Positions 51,999 through 60,843 of a stretch of DNA of 64,000 nt are shown piece by piece; within the stretch, counting starts at the first letter, position 1; each line of letters begins with the position of its first letter. A model generated the notes under the pieces. That model had not been told where the DNA came from, did not search any database, and saw nothing but the letters and a program-made list of their open reading frames with translations. The position numbers were made by a program, and so were the translations under genes. The stretch comes from JAGXLC01 sp964585385 (GTDB lineage: Bacteria > Bacteroidota > Bacteroidia > Bacteroidales > UBA12077), in contig CAZPDP010000008.1 in NCBI GenBank assembly GCA_964585385.1, forward strand, positions 32,348 through 96,347. The letters are read 5' to 3'.

Positions 51999-53867
51999 AT
52001 GGATAAACAAGCAATTTTTGAATTCATTAAAAGTATAGAGTTGTTTAATGATCTTGAAAAGACAGAGCTGGATAGTCTGACAGATTCTGTTGAGGAGAAA
52101 AATTATCAAAAAAACCAGCTTCTTTTCGAAGAAAATGGACCAAGAAAAGATATTTTCATCATCTATAAAGGAGAGGTGGAGTTGTTTAAAACACCGTATT
52201 TTGGGTCAGAAACAAAGCTTTCCTACTTCGGACCGGGAGATTTTCTGGGCGAGGGTTCCTGGGCAAGCGATTCTCCCCATTCTACTTCAGCCAGGGCTTT
52301 GTCTGAAACTAAAGTCTTTAGTATAAAAAGAAACTTCTTTGATGAAAATCCGCGTGCAGCTGTAAAGATTTTTTCCAATATTGCCAGGGTTATTTCCAGG
52401 CGGATGCGACATGCCAACAACAGGATGCTTAATGTTGCTGCTCAGTATGAATCCGGCCAAACAAGGCGTGAGCATGATTTGCTGGGAGAACGTGATGTGC
52501 CTAATGAATTTTTATATGGGGTTCAGACATTGCGGGCTTCCGAGAATTTTAATATCAGTGGCGTCACCCTTAATTTTTTCCCGGACCTTATCAGGGCTCT
52601 TGGCATGGTCAAGATGGCCGCCGCAAAGGCAAATTATGATTTGGGGCTGCTGGATAAGGCTTTAAAAGATGCAATTGTAAGAGCCTGTAATGAAATTATC
52701 AACGGTAAATACCATCTGCATTTTATTGTGGATATGATGCAGGGGGGCGCCGGCACTTCCACCAATATGAATGCCAATGAGGTAATTGCTAATCGTGCCC
52801 TGGAGATACTGGGCCATAAAAGAGGTGAGTATGAGTATTGTCATCCCAATAACCATATAAATCTCTCCCAGTCAACCAATGATGCTTATCCAACCGCGGT
52901 TAAGATAGCATTGATAAATAGTAATGAGAGAATGCTCAAAACACTGGAAGAGCTGAAAGAAAGCTTCCAAAACAAGGCAGAGGAGTTCAAAGATGTGATT
53001 AAGATGGGGAGAACACAGCTCCAGGATGCTGTACCCATGACTCTTGGACAGGAATTTGAGGCTTATTCCGTTACTCTTGAAGAGGAAATTGAGCGGTTAA
53101 AACAAAATGCTGACCTGTTCCTTGAAATCAATATGGGGGCTACAGCAATTGGAACAGGAATAAATGCAGATCCTGAATACTCAGACAAAGTTATCGAACA
53201 CCTGAAAACCATAAGCAGACTGAAAGTAAAAAAGGCAAAAAACCTGGTAGAAGCGACACAGGATACAGGTGCGTTTGTGATGTTCTCTTCTGCATTGAAA
53301 CGTTTATCTATCAAGCTTTCTAAGATTTCCAATGACCTGAGGTTGCTTTCCTCAGGTCCAAGAACAGGCTTAAATGAGATTAACCTTCCACCTATGCAAC
53401 CGGGTTCTTCAATTATGCCGGGGAAAGTAAATCCTGTTATCCCCGAAGTGGTTAATCAGATAGCCTACAAAGTGATAGGCAACGATCAGACTGTTACTAT
53501 GGCTGCGGAAGCAGGCCAGTTAGAGCTCAATGTTATGGAACCTGTTATGGTACAAAGTATTTTTGAGTCAATAGAGATGCTGAATAACGGAATGAAGACC
53601 TTTATGTACAGGTGTGTGGATGGTATTACAGCTAATGTGGAACGCTGCAGGGATATGGTAACTAGCAGCATTGGGCTGGTGACAGCTTTAAATCCGGTAC
53701 TGGGGTATGAGAAAAGTTCCCAGGTGGCCAAAGAAGCTTTGGAAACCGGTAAAAGCGTGTATGATTTGGTAATAGAAAAGGAACTTCTGTCTGAAGAAGA
53801 ACTGGAAGAAATCTTGAAGCCTGAAAATATGGTTAGACCAACTAAGATGCGAAAAAAGAAAGACTAA
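51999..53867 (+). CDS. aspA: Aspartate ammonia-lyase fused to an N-terminal cNMP-binding-like domain
   Basis: 622 residues. Residues 1-~140 have the cyclic-nucleotide-binding fold: YQKNQLLFEENGPRKDIFII, YKGEVELFK and FGPGDFLGEGSW. At the phosphate-binding cassette the usual Arg before Ser/Thr-Ala is His (SPHSTSARA), so nucleotide binding is uncertain. Residues ~155-622 are a complete fumarase/aspartase: REHDLLGERDVPNEFLYGVQ, GAGTSTNMNANEVIANRALE, NNHINLSQSTNDAYPTA and the signature GSSIMPGKVNP. The HPNNH(I/V)N and STNDAYPTA pattern favours AspA over FumC. AspA makes fumarate and ammonia from aspartate. The fusion suggests allosteric or redox sensing. The converging xseB gene ends 1 base away. 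Confidence 0.88.
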   Translation: MDKQAIFEFIKSIELFNDLEKTELDSLTDSVEEKNYQKNQLLFEENGPRKDIFIIYKGEVELFKTPYFGSETKLSYFGPGDFLGEGSWASDSPHSTSARALSETKVFSIKRNFFDENPRAAVKIFSNIARVISRRMRHANNRMLNVAAQYESGQTRREHDLLGERDVPNEFLYGVQTLRASENFNISGVTLNFFPDLIRALGMVKMAAAKANYDLGLLDKALKDAIVRACNEIINGKYHLHFIVDMMQGGAGTSTNMNANEVIANRALEILGHKRGEYEYCHPNNHINLSQSTNDAYPTAVKIALINSNERMLKTLEELKESFQNKAEEFKDVIKMGRTQLQDAVPMTLGQEFEAYSVTLEEEIERLKQNADLFLEINMGATAIGTGINADPEYSDKVIEHLKTISRLKVKKAKNLVEATQDTGAFVMFSSALKRLSIKLSKISNDLRLLSSGPRTGLNEINLPPMQPGSSIMPGKVNPVIPEVVNQIAYKVIGNDQTVTMAAEAGQLELNVMEPVMVQSIFESIEMLNNGMKTFMYRCVDGITANVERCRDMVTSSIGLVTALNPVLGYEKSSQVAKEALETGKSVYDLVIEKELLSEEELEEILKPENMVRPTKMRKKKD

Positions 53868-53868
53868 T

Positions 53869-54078
53869 CTATTCCCCAGCTTCAATATCTTTCAGGATTT
53901 TTTCCACTTGTTCCTCCGTGTTGTGTAGTTTGTTTTTACAAATAGACAAAAGCTCAGAGACTCTTTTGACTTTACTTGTTAGATCATCTACATCCAGTTC
54001 TTCATTTTCAATTTTACTAAGGATTTCTTCGATTTCTTTGATAGCTTCTCCGTATTTAATGTCTTTTTTTGCTGCCAT
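53869..54078 (-). CDS. xseB: Exodeoxyribonuclease VII small subunit
   Basis: 69 residues from the ATG at 54078, the normal length. The family pattern YGEAIKEIEEILSKIENEE, DVDDLTSKVKRVSELLSICK and NTEEQVEKIL is complete. An upstream extension exists but runs into the kinase gene and is rejected. XseB binds XseA to form the ssDNA nuclease ExoVII. The large-subunit gene is 5.3 kb upstream on the same strand, beyond two kinase genes; normally the two are adjacent. It ends one base before the end of the converging aspartase-fusion gene. Confidence 0.93.
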   Translation of the reverse strand: MAAKKDIKYGEAIKEIEEILSKIENEELDVDDLTSKVKRVSELLSICKNKLHNTEEQVEKILKDIEAGE

Positions 54079-54091
54079 TTCGGTTTTATTT

Positions 54092-57013
54092 TTAGTTGTA
54101 TTTTTTAGGCAAAGTAAATATAAAACGACTCCCTTTACCGGGTTCACTTTCCACCCATATCCTGCCATTGTGCTTATCCACAAATTCTTTACAGAGTATT
54201 AAACCCAGGCCTGTACCATGTTCCTGCCTTGTGCCGTTTGTCGAAAAATTTTTGTCAATGTGGAACAATTTTTCCTGGTCTGCTTTTTCAATTCCCACGC
54301 CATTATCCTCAACAGCTATAAGAATTTCGGCATCTTTTTCTTCTGTAAATATCTTAATTTCTCCATTTTCATGAGTGAATTTGATTGCATTTGATAAGAG
54401 ATTTCGTAATACAGTTGTTATCATTTCTTCATCCGCCTCTACCTGTGAATGGTGATCCAGGTTTTGCTTAATTTCAATATTTTTATCCCTGGCACTCAAA
54501 TCCTGGGCTTTAATGGTTTTTGCGATGATATTCTTTAAATCAATAGGTTGTGGGTTAAATTCAATTTTGCCACGCTGTGTTCTTGACCAGTATAAAAGGT
54601 TATCCACTAAATCCAGTAAAGCTTCAGCTGAATTGTTAATCAGAAGGATCGATTCTTTTATTTCTTCAGAGGAATATTCAGAATAATATTTTTTGATTTG
54701 CTGGGTTAAACCATATAATGCGTTGAATGGATTTCTCAAATCGTGGGCTATAATGGAAAATATTTTGTCTTTTGTCGCATTGGCTTTTTTAAGTTCTTTT
54801 TCCGATTCAATGAGTTTTTGATTGGTCTTTTTTATTTCCTCGTATTTCTCTTCAAGCAATTTGCCGGTTTTCTGTTTGAGCCGGTATCGATTGTAAAAAA
54901 GAACACCTATTGTAATTATAAGGATTATGCTGACAAAGAGAAATATTTTGATATTTTTTTGTTTCTTTAGTTCAACTTCATTGAGTCTTTTTTCAATGGA
55001 GAGCTGATTTACCTTATTTTCTATCTCATTGATCTGGTTTTCTTTTTGGGTCAGTTCATAATTCATTTGGGTTTCTATAATCCTCAGATTGTTTTTCTGA
55101 GCTTCAATACTGTCTTTGTACATGGAGTATTTGATATAGTAATCAAGGGCTTTTTTGTGGCTGTTTGAATTTCTGAACAGCCTGTACAAACTTTGGTAAG
55201 CATTTTTTATTAATTCCTGGTGGTTTATTTCATAAGCCAGGTCGAGAGAATAATTTAGGTAAGAAATACCTTTATTGATTTGATTCCTGTCAATATAAAT
55301 ATCACCGGCCTTTCTGCTGCATAGTGCAGTATAATATTTTTCCCCGGTTTCTTTGCCAATTTTTATTACTTCCAGGTAATTCTGCAATGCTTTCTTATGG
55401 TTGCGTTCATTACTAAAATGATTCCCAAGGTCATTCAGAACGCTACTCATACCTGTTTTATCTCCAATTTCTTTTCTAAGCTTTAATGAATTGTTAAGGT
55501 AGTTTAATGCGCGTTCATTATTGTTTAACTTTTCATAAACCAGACCGATGTTATGAAGGGATTGAGCAATATAAAATTTATCTCCAATATCTTCCCTGAT
55601 TAAAAGAGCTTTCTGGTAATGTTCGAGGGCTTTGTCGAAATTTTTTAACCGAAGATAAGTATTGCCTATTATGTGAAGCGTGTAGGCAATATCTTTCTGA
55701 TTTCCATACTCTTCCTTTATTTTTAGGGATTGTTTGTAATAGTCGAGCGCTTTTTTATGGTTGTTTATTGCCTGGTAAAGGCTTCCGATATTGTTATATG
55801 AAGTGGCTATACCATCACGATCATTAATATTGCTTCTTATGCGTAATGATTCCAGGTAATTTTTCAGGGCTTTGTCATACTGGTTCATTTTCCAGTATGT
55901 GCTGCCAATGTTGTTATAGGTATTGGCAATTAGCTTTTTGTTGCCAACCTTCTGTCTTAGTTTTAAAGCATCATTGAAGTATATGAGTGAGGAATCATAC
56001 TGTTCCATGTTCCTGTGAACAAGGGCAATGTTGTTGTAGGATCCCGAAATTTCTGAAGGAGAATTTATTTTTTGTCTCAATTGCAAGGAAAGATGGTAGT
56101 AATGCAAAGCACTGTCAAGATGTCTTAGCTTAAGATTTGTGCTTCCCATATAATTCAGAATATTAGCTTCCCATTTTCTGCTTCCTTTTTTTTGTGCCAG
56201 TTCTAGTGCCTTTTTATGATAGGATATAGTATTGTTGTAATTGCCTGTATTTTTGTAGAGTATACCCAAATTGTTATAGAGTTTAATGATTCCAATGGTG
56301 TCTGATAATGATTTCCTGATTTGAAGAGATTTATGATAATAAGATTCCGAGTTATCATAATCCCCTTTTTGCCATAAAAGACTACCGGTTAAATTGTATG
56401 TTTCTGCGATTCCGGAAGAATCTGACATTTGAGTATAAATATCCAGCGCTTTATTATGTGAATCTAATGCTTTGTTGTATTTGTTTGTGTTTTTTTTGTT
56501 TGTACCTATTTTATTCAGAAGCTCTGCTTTACGCTTATTTTTATTGTTTTTTCCAGGTATTTTTAATGCCTCCTGGTAATACCCCGTACTTTTGTTGTAA
56601 TTTCCCAGTTTTGCTTCAGTATCACCCAGTTTATGATAAATTACGGCAAGATCTTTCCTGTTCAGCTTTTCATAATTCAAAAGCTCGTTATAGATTTTTT
56701 TTGAATTGTTGTATTTATTGAAATGATAGTAAATTTCTCCAAGCTTAATATTTAGATGGATTAATGCTTTTTGCATACCGCTTTCTCTGGCATGGGCTTT
56801 GGCTTGTTTTATCCAGAAAATGCTGCTGTCAGGATTATGAGCAAGATGTATATTTGCAAGTTCTTCACAGGCAGAAATGTATTTTTCACCAGAAGCTTCT
56901 TTTGTAATATTTATAAGACTATCGGTCCGGATTTTTGTTTCTTGCGCATTTGAGAATGTGGAAACAAAAAAGAAAGCAAAGAATAACAGCGTTTTAAAAT
57001 TAACTATATCCAT
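54092..57013 (-). CDS. TPR sensor histidine kinase (first of a pair)
   Basis: 973 residues. A signal peptide (MDIVNFKTLLFFAFFFVSTFSNAQ) leads into about 15 TPR repeats of the AYNNIGxxY type, residues ~60-620, a sensor domain in the periplasm. After a single membrane helix (~687-708) and a coiled-coil linker come the HisKA phospho-acceptor (His757 in IAHDLRNPF) and an intact HATPase: NLLSNAIKFT, VEDNGVGIE, GTGLGLILCKEF. No receiver domain and no response regulator gene lie nearby, so its target must be encoded elsewhere. It sits between xseA and xseB and ends 13 bases before xseB, so xseB is probably on its transcript. The second copy follows upstream. Confidence 0.93.
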   Translation of the reverse strand: MDIVNFKTLLFFAFFFVSTFSNAQETKIRTDSLINITKEASGEKYISACEELANIHLAHNPDSSIFWIKQAKAHARESGMQKALIHLNIKLGEIYYHFNKYNNSKKIYNELLNYEKLNRKDLAVIYHKLGDTEAKLGNYNKSTGYYQEALKIPGKNNKNKRKAELLNKIGTNKKNTNKYNKALDSHNKALDIYTQMSDSSGIAETYNLTGSLLWQKGDYDNSESYYHKSLQIRKSLSDTIGIIKLYNNLGILYKNTGNYNNTISYHKKALELAQKKGSRKWEANILNYMGSTNLKLRHLDSALHYYHLSLQLRQKINSPSEISGSYNNIALVHRNMEQYDSSLIYFNDALKLRQKVGNKKLIANTYNNIGSTYWKMNQYDKALKNYLESLRIRSNINDRDGIATSYNNIGSLYQAINNHKKALDYYKQSLKIKEEYGNQKDIAYTLHIIGNTYLRLKNFDKALEHYQKALLIREDIGDKFYIAQSLHNIGLVYEKLNNNERALNYLNNSLKLRKEIGDKTGMSSVLNDLGNHFSNERNHKKALQNYLEVIKIGKETGEKYYTALCSRKAGDIYIDRNQINKGISYLNYSLDLAYEINHQELIKNAYQSLYRLFRNSNSHKKALDYYIKYSMYKDSIEAQKNNLRIIETQMNYELTQKENQINEIENKVNQLSIEKRLNEVELKKQKNIKIFLFVSIILIITIGVLFYNRYRLKQKTGKLLEEKYEEIKKTNQKLIESEKELKKANATKDKIFSIIAHDLRNPFNALYGLTQQIKKYYSEYSSEEIKESILLINNSAEALLDLVDNLLYWSRTQRGKIEFNPQPIDLKNIIAKTIKAQDLSARDKNIEIKQNLDHHSQVEADEEMITTVLRNLLSNAIKFTHENGEIKIFTEEKDAEILIAVEDNGVGIEKADQEKLFHIDKNFSTNGTRQEHGTGLGLILCKEFVDKHNGRIWVESEPGKGSRFIFTLPKKYN

Positions 57014-57067
57014 CCGAACCTGTAATTTAAAAATTAAGTTCCGTTAAATATAAAGAAATTATCAGAT

Positions 57068-59371
57068 TTATTTTTCAGTATCTGCAGGTAGAGAAAATTC
57101 AAAGACACTGCCTTTACCTTCTTTGCTTTTGACCCATATTTTTCCGTCACTTTTTTCAATGAGTTCTTTGCACAGAATAAGGCCAAGGCCGGTACCCGGT
57201 TCGTTAAGCGTGCCCTTGGTAGAAAGACTTTTATCTATACGAAATAGCTTTTTCTTATTTTCTTCAGAGATACCCTGACCTGTATCGGAGACAGAAATGA
57301 TAACATGTGAATTTTCAAAACGGGAATAAATATCTACCTTTCCGCCTTTTTCCGTAAATTTAATAGAATTGTTAAGCAGATTTCTCATTACAGTGGAAAA
57401 TACATTATCATCTGCATAAATAGTGGTATTCTCCGCAATTTTGTTGTTCAGACTGATATCTTTTTCTTCCGCATTAATGGACAACAGGTTAATGATATCG
57501 TTTACAGAACTATTGACATCGAGCCTTTGGGGGGAAAGCTGAATGCTTCCCAATTGGGAGCGTGACCATTGTAAGAGGTTTTCAAGCAGATTGTAGAGGT
57601 TTTGTGAAGATTCATAAATTGCCTTGCTATATTCCTTTATTTCCTTTTTTTCAAACTCATTAATATTGTTGTACATCACTTCAGCAAATCCAAATAAGGC
57701 CTGGAAAGGATTTTTAAGATCATGTGAAATAATGGAAAAAAACTTGTCTTTTGTGGCATTGAGTTCGCGAAGGTTTTGCTCTGATTCTTTCAGTTTTTTA
57801 TTGGCTTCTTCCAGTTGATCATTCTTTTCCTGGAGTATTTTGGTGTTTTTCTTTTTAAGCCTGAATTGGTTATATACCAGCCCAACCACGATTAAAAGCA
57901 TGGCCACTACAACGATAATGGAAATGATAATGGTCCGTTGCCTTTTTACTTTAAGTTCATGGGCTTCTTTAAGCAGCTCAATTTCCTTTTCTTTTTTCTC
58001 GGTTTCATACTTTATTTGTATTTCTGAAATTCTGTTTTGTTTTTCTCTGGAGAAGATGGTGTCATTCAGCTTTGTATGCATTTTGTGATAATGCAGGGCT
58101 TTGTCATAATTACCCTTTTTTTCATATAACAGAGAAAAGAGCCGGTAACTTTCGTCTCTGTATTCTTTCGATTGTACTTCTTTTGCAAGTTTTATGGCAG
58201 TATCAATTTTAGCGAGGGCTTCATTAAATTTTTCCTGGTGAATCAATACTTCACCCATATTGTTATAGGTGTTAGCCATACTCAGCTTGTTATTTATTTC
58301 TTTTGAAAGGTTTAAGGAGCGCTTTAAGAAATCAAGAGCTTTCTCATAATCTTCAAGTTCAAAGTAGATAAGCCCTATATTATTCAGGGAAGAGGCCATA
58401 CCCCTGGTATAACTGGATTCTTCATGAATTTCGTAAGCTCTTTGATAATAATTCAGGGCCTTTTCATTTTCTTCTCTTTTATTATATACTATTCCAATGT
58501 TGTTGTAAGCCACGGCCATACTTTCGCGGTCATTTAATTCTTTTGATATATCAATCATTTTGTTGTAGTACTCGAGGGCCTTGTCGTAATTTTTAAGTGT
58601 TTGATTGATTATTCCTATAAAATTATAACTTCTGGATATACCCTGAAGGTTGTTCACTGATTTGTGATAATCGAGTGCTGTAAGAGAGGCTTTTAATGCC
58701 TTGTCGTAGCTGGAAATATCCTGGTAAATACTGGCCTTTGCATTATAAATGTATCCCAATGACTCATTATTTCCTAGCTCTTCGTATATTTTCTCGGCAC
58801 TGTAATAATACTCAATCGCTTTGTCATACTGATTTAAATCACTGTAGATGTTTGCCAGTCTCTCGTGATAAATGGCTTCTTCCTCTTTGTCATTATGTTT
58901 TTGGCTGAGATTCAAAGCCATTTTGTAATATTCTTCGGCTTTATTAAATTCACCTGTATTCGAATAGTAAACTGCAAGATTGTTATAAATTTGATTTAAC
59001 CTTTTATAATCATTTAATTTTTTCCGCAATTCCAGACAGTTTTTATAGTATGACAAGGCTTTGTCGTAATCACCCAAAAAAAAGTAAGCGTTACCAATTC
59101 TGTTTAAAGCATCTGAAATGCCTTTGTCATCATTTATTTTCTGTGCAAGCGCCAGGGCTTCTTTGGAATATTTAAGGCTCGAATCAGGGGAGGTATACCA
59201 GTAGGCTCTTGACAAATTGTTAAGAGCCTGGACCTTTTCTCCTCTTTGTTTTTGCTGAACAATTTTTTTCAGACTGTCAATAGATTCCTGTTGGGCATTA
59301 ACCTGTAATTGAAAAACAATAAAAAAGAGAATAGAAAAGAAAAGAAATAAATGTTGGGTTTTGGTTTTCAT
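57068..59371 (-). CDS. TPR sensor histidine kinase (second of a pair)
   Basis: 767 residues with the same plan as the 973-residue neighbour: signal peptide, about ten TPR repeats (AYNNIGIVY and similar), a membrane helix (~480-500), HisKA His550 in IISHDLKNPF and an HATPase with NLLNNSIKFTEKGG, SDTGQGIS and PGTGLGLILCKELIEKSDG. The TPR region is shorter, and the kinase core is clearly diverged, so this is an older duplication, not a recent one. The neighbour starts 54 bases downstream. Co-transcription with the neighbour is likely. Confidence 0.93.
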   Translation of the reverse strand: MKTKTQHLFLFFSILFFIVFQLQVNAQQESIDSLKKIVQQKQRGEKVQALNNLSRAYWYTSPDSSLKYSKEALALAQKINDDKGISDALNRIGNAYFFLGDYDKALSYYKNCLELRKKLNDYKRLNQIYNNLAVYYSNTGEFNKAEEYYKMALNLSQKHNDKEEEAIYHERLANIYSDLNQYDKAIEYYYSAEKIYEELGNNESLGYIYNAKASIYQDISSYDKALKASLTALDYHKSVNNLQGISRSYNFIGIINQTLKNYDKALEYYNKMIDISKELNDRESMAVAYNNIGIVYNKREENEKALNYYQRAYEIHEESSYTRGMASSLNNIGLIYFELEDYEKALDFLKRSLNLSKEINNKLSMANTYNNMGEVLIHQEKFNEALAKIDTAIKLAKEVQSKEYRDESYRLFSLLYEKKGNYDKALHYHKMHTKLNDTIFSREKQNRISEIQIKYETEKKEKEIELLKEAHELKVKRQRTIIISIIVVVAMLLIVVGLVYNQFRLKKKNTKILQEKNDQLEEANKKLKESEQNLRELNATKDKFFSIISHDLKNPFQALFGFAEVMYNNINEFEKKEIKEYSKAIYESSQNLYNLLENLLQWSRSQLGSIQLSPQRLDVNSSVNDIINLLSINAEEKDISLNNKIAENTTIYADDNVFSTVMRNLLNNSIKFTEKGGKVDIYSRFENSHVIISVSDTGQGISEENKKKLFRIDKSLSTKGTLNEPGTGLGLILCKELIEKSDGKIWVKSKEGKGSVFEFSLPADTEK

Positions 59372-59423
59372 ATTGTAACTGTTCTTCTTTATGAGTCCAA
59401 TATTATAAAATTAATTGAATAAA

Positions 59424-60830
59424 TCAACTTTCATCATCAAATAAACGATTGATAGTAAGTGTTTTTTTTGTGATTTTGCTCTCCAGTTTTCCTTTATTTA
59501 AATAAGTCACAAGCCTTTGACCTTCCTTTACATCTTTTGCATCTTTAATAATTTTGTCTTCTGCTTTAGTTATCGAAAAACCTCTTTTTAGTATATTCTG
59601 AGGGTCAAGATAATCCTTTGCTTTATTATAGTTCCGGATTTTTTTTGATTCTTGGTCTAAATAAACTTGTACGTACTTTCTCAGATTTTGTTTGTATAAA
59701 TTCAGGTAGAATTTAATTTGCTTGAATTTTGCAGTTGAAATATTTTTTAATCTTTGATTTTTTGCTTGAATATTGTTCTTTTTTCTCTCAAGATAATATT
59801 TATGATGGCTCCTTAATTCGTTCTTTATTAACCTGATCTGATTTTTAGATTTTTCTATGATATTCTTACTGGAGGGTACCACTCGATGAGACAAGTTTAC
59901 TATTTTTTGATTTTCAAAATTAATAAAGCTGTTTACCTGGTCTATAAAGGAATCGCGGTATTCAAAGAGTTGTTGTTCGAAATTATACGTTTGAGTCACC
60001 AGGAAATCAGCAACAGCGGTAGGAGTTTTTTGCTTTGTATTGGCTACGAGGTCTACTACAGACTCATCTTTTTCATGGCCAATTCCGGTAATTACAGGAA
60101 GAGGAAATTGTGCAACATTAGCAGCCAGGTGATATAGGTCGAAACAGCTTAAGTCGGATTGAGCTCCGCCACCCCGTATTATTGCCACAGCATCAAATAC
60201 ATCTTCATATTGATATATTTTTTCCATGGCCTGGATTATGGAAAGTTCGGCATGTTCGCCCTGCATAAATGAAGGGAAGAGTTTTGTATAGAAAACATAA
60301 CCATAAGGATTCTGATTAAGATGTTCCATGAAGTCTTTATAACCCGCTGCTGTAGCTGAGGATATGACAGCTATTTTTTGAGGGACCAAGGGAAAAGGGA
60401 GTTCTTTATTCATATTGAATATTCCTTCATGCTCAAGTCTTTTAATTGTTTCCATTTTTTTCCTGGCCAGATCGCCAAGGGTATAGGTAGGATCAATATC
60501 GAAAATCTGCAGGCTCAATCCATATAGCTCATGGTATTCCACAGATACCATAACCAGTATTTTTAACCCTTCTTTTAAGTCTTTGCCTGTTTCGCCCTGG
60601 AAATAGGGTTGTAGCATACGAAATGTGCTGGCCCAGATTATTCCTCTCGCTTTGGCAATTATTTTATCTTCAAGTTCATCTTTTTCAGTCAAGTCTAAAT
60701 AGCAATGTCCTCGCCGGTTTATTTTCAGTTCACTTATTTCTGCCACAACCCAATAATTGTTTGGCAGGTAGGTTTGTATTCCTTCTTTTATTTTTTGGTT
60801 TAATTCCAGTAAAGTCAGACTTTCGTCCAT
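59424..60830 (-). CDS. xseA: Exodeoxyribonuclease VII large subunit
   Basis: 468 residues. An OB-fold N-terminus (LLELNQKIKEGIQ, WVVAEISELKINRRGHCYLDL) is followed by the nuclease core: PQKIAVISSATAAGYKDF, AIIRGGGAQSDLSCFD, PVITGIGHEKDESVVDLVA and TPTAVADFL, with the long helical tail. It degrades single-stranded DNA ends with XseB. The small subunit gene lies beyond the two TPR kinases. It starts 13 bases after the end of the subtilase gene, so the unit may run from subtilase to xseB. Identification is firm. Confidence 0.95.
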   Translation of the reverse strand: MDESLTLLELNQKIKEGIQTYLPNNYWVVAEISELKINRRGHCYLDLTEKDELEDKIIAKARGIIWASTFRMLQPYFQGETGKDLKEGLKILVMVSVEYHELYGLSLQIFDIDPTYTLGDLARKKMETIKRLEHEGIFNMNKELPFPLVPQKIAVISSATAAGYKDFMEHLNQNPYGYVFYTKLFPSFMQGEHAELSIIQAMEKIYQYEDVFDAVAIIRGGGAQSDLSCFDLYHLAANVAQFPLPVITGIGHEKDESVVDLVANTKQKTPTAVADFLVTQTYNFEQQLFEYRDSFIDQVNSFINFENQKIVNLSHRVVPSSKNIIEKSKNQIRLIKNELRSHHKYYLERKKNNIQAKNQRLKNISTAKFKQIKFYLNLYKQNLRKYVQVYLDQESKKIRNYNKAKDYLDPQNILKRGFSITKAEDKIIKDAKDVKEGQRLVTYLNKGKLESKITKKTLTINRLFDDES

Positions 60831-60843
60831 AAAAACTTTTGCT

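Noticed and set aside
54079..54183. Upstream extension of xseB
   Set aside because: The additional 35 codons overlap the 3' end of the kinase gene and lack homology; the ATG at 54078 gives the exact family length.
54092..59371. CRISPR-like or tandem DNA repeats in the kinase region
   Set aside because: The repetition is at protein level (34-residue TPR units) and the DNA has diverged; no regular spacers.
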